A stretch of DNA of 8,674 bases from Atopobiaceae bacterium UBA7016. Its GTDB lineage: Bacteria > Actinomycetota > Coriobacteriia > Coriobacteriales > Atopobiaceae. The position numbers and the translations under genes were made by a program. The stretch spans positions 9,606 to 18,279 of the forward strand of contig DJXA01000208.1 of assembly GCA_002449555.1 (NCBI GenBank), read 5' to 3'. This document shows, in pieces, positions 5,994 to 8,674 of this stretch (position 1 is the first letter of the stretch; each line of letters begins with the position of its first letter). Under the pieces are notes generated by a model. The model was not told the DNA's origin, searched no databases, and saw only the letters and a program-made list of their open reading frames with translations.

Positions 5994-8674
5994 TTATCCG
6001 ATGAGCACGCCCTTGTCGGTGAAGACGCAGACGGCACCGTCTATGACCGCCTCGCCGGTCTGCATGGCGCCGGAGGAGCGGAAGTAGTAGGTGTTTCCGC
6101 CGATGTCCCGCCAGCCGGTGACCATGTGCCCCTGCTCGTCGAAGTAGCGCTTGTAGGCGTCGGAGACGACGTCGGTGAAGCCCGTGGCCATGTTGCCCGA
6201 CGGTCTGAAGTAGTAGTTGACTCCGTCGATTGTCGCCCACTCGGTGGCCATGGAGCCCGACGGACGGAAGTAGTAGTGGTTGGTGACGCCGGCGCCGTTG
6301 TCGATGTCCCGCCAGCCCGTCATCATCTGGCCGCCCTCGTCGAAGTAGTACTTCTTGTCGACCCCGTTGTCGGATATGGTGGCCCAGCCGGTGGCCATGT
6401 TGCCGGAGGCGCGGAAGTAGTAGGTCACGCCGTCGATCTGGAACCACGTGCTCCTCACCAAGTTGCCCGAGGCGGGGTTGAAGTAGAAGTGCATGACCTT
6501 GCCGGAGACCTCGACGTCGGTCCAGCCCGTGGCCATCCTCCCGTCGTCGCCGAACCAGTACTTGGCGTCCCCCAGGTCCATCCAGCCCGTGACGAGCCTG
6601 CCGTCCCTGCCGTAGCCCTTGGCGCCGTCCGCGAACGTGTACCAGCCGTTCGCCGGGCGCGCGATGCGGAAGGTCGCCGTGGCGGTCCCTGCGTAGCCGC
6701 CGACGCCCGTCACGGTGACGGTGGCGGTGCCCACCTCGACGTTGTTCGCATAGGTGACCTCGTAGTCCGTGCCCTGCGCGAGCTCCTCGCCGCCGAGGGT
6801 CACGGTGACCTCGGGCTCGATGGCCTTGCCGGTGCAGGGCGCGAGGTCGAAGGGCAGCGCGACGTCCGCACCCGAGAGGTCGACTGGGGCGGGGGGCACG
6901 ATCTCGAACGTCACCGCCTTCGTCCCGACGTAGCTGCCCCTGCCGGTGATGGTGGCGGTGGCGGTGCCGGGCCCGACGTTGTCGGAGTAGGCCAGCGTGT
7001 AGTCGACGCCCTCGGTGAGGGCGATGCCATCCCACTCCACCGCCAGCCCCGGGGTGACCGGGGAGCCAGTGTACTCCTGAGGCTCGATTTCGGCGACCAC
7101 TGCCTTTGATATGTCGCGGCCGACCGGGACGAAGCTCCAGCACTGGGCTACGGTGGAGTTCGCCTGCCACACCCGTACGTTGGTTCCACTCTCTATCGTG
7201 CCGGCGGCGACGTCGAGCGAGTAGCCGTTGCACCTCGACCTCACCCTGTAGCCGTCCCCGTTTCGCGTTATCGCCCACTGCTGTCCAGTGGAGGAGTTGC
7301 CCTCGTAGGCCTGGACGTTCGTGCCCATGTTGAGGCTCGCACCCGCCACGTCGAGTGCCACGCTCGTCCCTTTCTGGGTGATGGTGTAGAAGCCGTCAGC
7401 ATATGCGACGTGCCACGTGTCGTAAGCAACCAAGTCCTCTGGTTTTCCGGTGCCCTTGAACAGCTGGACATTGCTTTTGTTTGGGGCGGTCGAGTCTGCC
7501 CCGTAGATATCGAGGAAGTAGTATGGGTCGCTACCTAGGGTCGACGTGACCACGATTGCGTAGTCGCCGTCGGGGATCAGGGGATCACAGCTGTCGCACA
7601 GCTCCCCGATCGGTATGAAGCTCCAGCGCTGTGCTTCGGTGTCGTTGCTTGTCCACACCTGTATGTTTTGTCCACTTACCACGTCACCGCCATCTACATC
7701 GAGCGAGAAGCCGTTGCACCTCGCCTCGAGGCGGTAGCCTGAGCCGTTCTGGGATATCGCCCATTGCTGCGCCTCGGTTCCGTTCTGGGCGTATGCGTCG
7801 ACGTTGGTTCCCCGTGCAAGGTGTGCGCCGACTACGTCAAGGGCGGGGCCGGTGGGGCTGGTCTGGGTGATGGTGTAGAACCCGTCGCTGTACGTAATGT
7901 ACCACGTGTCGTAAGCAACCAAGTCCTTGGGCTTTCCGGTGCCCTTGAACAGTTGGACATTGCTTTTGTTTGGGGCGGTCGAGTCCGATCCGTAGATATC
8001 GAGGAAGTAGTATGGGTCGCTACTTTTTGTCGAAGTCAACACGATCGCGTACTGCCCGTCGGGGAGGACGCGGCTATAGCCAGTTTCCATCCTGGTACCG
8101 TCAATCGTAAAGTCCGGCCTGATGTAACAGGCAACGCCGCTGGTCAGGCGCTTGTGGGTGGCGGCGGGGCGGCTCGTGTAGGTGTTGGTCTCGACGGTCG
8201 TCACGTAGCCGCTCGCGACCCCGGTGACGATGCCGATGTGGCCGTAGGTGGAGTCGGCCCACTCGTTGCCGCCGGTGGAGCCGTCGCTGAGCTGGGCGCC
8301 GCGTTTCCACACGATGACGTCGCCGGGCTGGGGGCTACTGGAGACGCGCGTCCAGCCGCTGGGCAGGGTGTTGCTTGTGTAGTCGATGGCATTGCCCGAG
8401 GTGTGCGAGCCCGTCAGGTAGTCGTAGTAGTAGAGGATGAGGTCGACGCACTGCACGCCGTAGGAGCCGTCGTAGTCCACGTTCCATCCCTCGCTCGCGC
8501 GCGCTTTGGCCCAGGCGACCGCCTCGGACTGGGAGTGCTTCACGCTCATGGCGACGAGCTCGAGGTTGTCGGCCTCCTCCCATTCCGGCTCGGACGGCAT
8601 GGCGACGGGCTCGGCCCCGTCGCCATCCTCGCTGGTAGCCTCGGCTGGTGCTACGGCGTCCTCGGCCTCCTCCC
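5994..8674 (-). CDS. Modular cell-wall hydrolase: CHAP, two ricin-type, two Ig-like and wall-binding repeats (5' partial)
   Basis: The gene is open to the right edge, so its start lies outside. The first visible residues are an acidic Ala/Glu-rich linker typical of the region after a signal peptide. Residue numbers below count from the internal ATG at 8600 (868 aa to the stop). A CHAP amidase/endopeptidase domain spans about 25-160, with catalytic C51 (VQCVDL), H121 (YGHIGIV) and E137/N139 (VETN). Two ricin-B-type lectin modules (about 179-333 and 342-495) carry QxW motifs at 278, 324, 440 and 486. Two Ig-like repeats with the TGSP/GTATATITG pattern follow at 500-570 and 575-648. About ten choline/glucan-type wall-binding repeats (GWxxxxGxxYYF, MATGW) fill 651-868. 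The product is likely secreted, binding and cutting peptidoglycan, for example in cell separation or competition. A phage endolysin is less likely given the Ig and lectin modules. There is no sortase motif; anchoring would be non-covalent. Confidence 0.88.
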   Translation of the reverse strand, partial: EEAEDAVAPAEATSEDGDGAEPVAMPSEPEWEEADNLELVAMSVKHSQSEAVAWAKARASEGWNVDYDGSYGVQCVDLILYYYDYLTGSHTSGNAIDYTSNTLPSGWTRVSSSPQPGDVIVWKRGAQLSDGSTGGNEWADSTYGHIGIVTGVASGYVTTVETNTYTSRPAATHKRLTSGVACYIRPDFTIDGTRMETGYSRVLPDGQYAIVLTSTKSSDPYYFLDIYGSDSTAPNKSNVQLFKGTGKPKDLVAYDTWYITYSDGFYTITQTSPTGPALDVVGAHLARGTNVDAYAQNGTEAQQWAISQNGSGYRLEARCNGFSLDVDGGDVVSGQNIQVWTSNDTEAQRWSFIPIGELCDSCDPLIPDGDYAIVVTSTLGSDPYYFLDIYGADSTAPNKSNVQLFKGTGKPEDLVAYDTWHVAYADGFYTITQKGTSVALDVAGASLNMGTNVQAYEGNSSTGQQWAITRNGDGYRVRSRCNGYSLDVAAGTIESGTNVRVWQANSTVAQCWSFVPVGRDISKAVVAEIEPQEYTGSPVTPGLAVEWDGIALTEGVDYTLAYSDNVGPGTATATITGRGSYVGTKAVTFEIVPPAPVDLSGADVALPFDLAPCTGKAIEPEVTVTLGGEELAQGTDYEVTYANNVEVGTATVTVTGVGGYAGTATATFRIARPANGWYTFADGAKGYGRDGRLVTGWMDLGDAKYWFGDDGRMATGWTDVEVSGKVMHFYFNPASGNLVRSTWFQIDGVTYYFRASGNMATGWATISDNGVDKKYYFDEGGQMMTGWRDIDNGAGVTNHYYFRPSGSMATEWATIDGVNYYFRPSGNMATGFTDVVSDAYKRYFDEQGHMVTGWRDIGGNTYYFRSSGAMQTGEAVIDGAVCVFTDKGVLIG
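5997..6650 (-). repeat. C-terminal cell-wall-binding (YG-type) repeat block
   Basis: Residues 651-868 of the CHAP protein are tandem modules of about 20 aa. They alternate YYFRxSGNMATGW-type and YYFDEGGQMxTGWRDI-type units. They belong to the choline/glucan-binding repeat class, which docks on teichoic acid or polysaccharide in the wall. The last unit is degenerate (AVCVFTDKGVLIG) and ends the protein. Confidence 0.8.
7116..7577 (-). repeat. Ricin-type lectin module B (second copy)
   Basis: Residues 342-495 of the CHAP protein. The module opens PDGDYAIVVTST, carries DPYYFLDIYGADS, and has QQW and QCW motifs. It is offset by 163 residues (489 bp) from module A. The 117 bp at 7413-7529 differ from 7902-8018 at only about 7 positions. 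Confidence 0.75.
7602..8066 (-). repeat. Ricin-type lectin module A (first copy)
   Basis: Residues 179-333 of the CHAP protein. The module opens PDGQYAIVLTST, carries DPYYFLDIYGSDS, and has QQW and QRW motifs. It is joined to module B by a short linker with two cysteines (ELCDSCDPLI), which could form a disulfide. The module probably binds sugar. Confidence 0.75.

Noticed and set aside
5826..7109. 427-aa plus-strand open frame
   Set aside because: It is antisense to the CHAP protein's Ig-like and wall-binding repeats. Its Val/Gly/Arg-rich low-complexity translation is what GC-rich third positions produce, and only its first 30 or so codons resemble anything.
5944..7278. 444-aa minus-strand open frame
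   Set aside because: Out-of-frame shadow of the CHAP gene, with an Arg/His-rich repetitive translation and no ribosome site.
1..8674. CRISPR array or tRNA genes
   Set aside because: No regularly spaced 25-40 bp repeats with unique spacers and no tRNA cloverleaf elements were seen on either strand.

Overview
The window looks like accessory DNA from a high-GC actinobacterium, most likely a gut or oral member of the Coriobacteriia (Olsenella/Collinsella-like). This is inferred from the GC-rich codon use, the frequent GTG starts behind GAGG-type ribosome sites, and a surface protein combining CHAP, ricin-type, Ig-like and YG-type wall-binding repeats. No rRNA, tRNA or housekeeping gene is present to confirm the lineage.

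Layout. (1) Positions 11-1952 hold a translationally coupled two-gene unit: an AAA15/RloA-type ABC-like ATPase and an RloB-family protein. This pair is related to the restriction-linked Rlo genes and to AbiL-type abortive infection. (2) Positions 2028-2261 encode an unrecognised 77-aa protein. (3) Positions 2385-4226 encode a 613-aa single-chain ATPase plus TOPRIM protein of the OLD-like type, visibly lower in GC than its neighbours. (4) Positions 4227-5990 are a graveyard. It contains a doubtful 45-aa ORF, the left end of an IS21-family element (three 22-23 bp spaced terminal repeats and a truncated istA), two tandem operator-like palindromes, a minus-strand fic pseudogene that has lost its catalytic motif, and a small plus-strand remnant that may come from an IS3-type orfA and ends at a strong hairpin. 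(5) Positions 5994-8674, minus strand, hold a large modular wall-targeted CHAP amidase/endopeptidase that runs off the right edge.

How the parts relate. The left half is best read as a phage-defence island in which two ATPase+TOPRIM designs lie side by side on one strand: a split pair (RloA+RloB) and a fused protein. The small ORF between them is a candidate accessory factor. The mobile-element scars and the dead fic gene fit repeated insertion and loss in this locus. The right-hand wall hydrolase is a separate, oppositely oriented transcription unit with no evident functional link to the island.

All family calls come from reading motifs by eye; no database search was possible.
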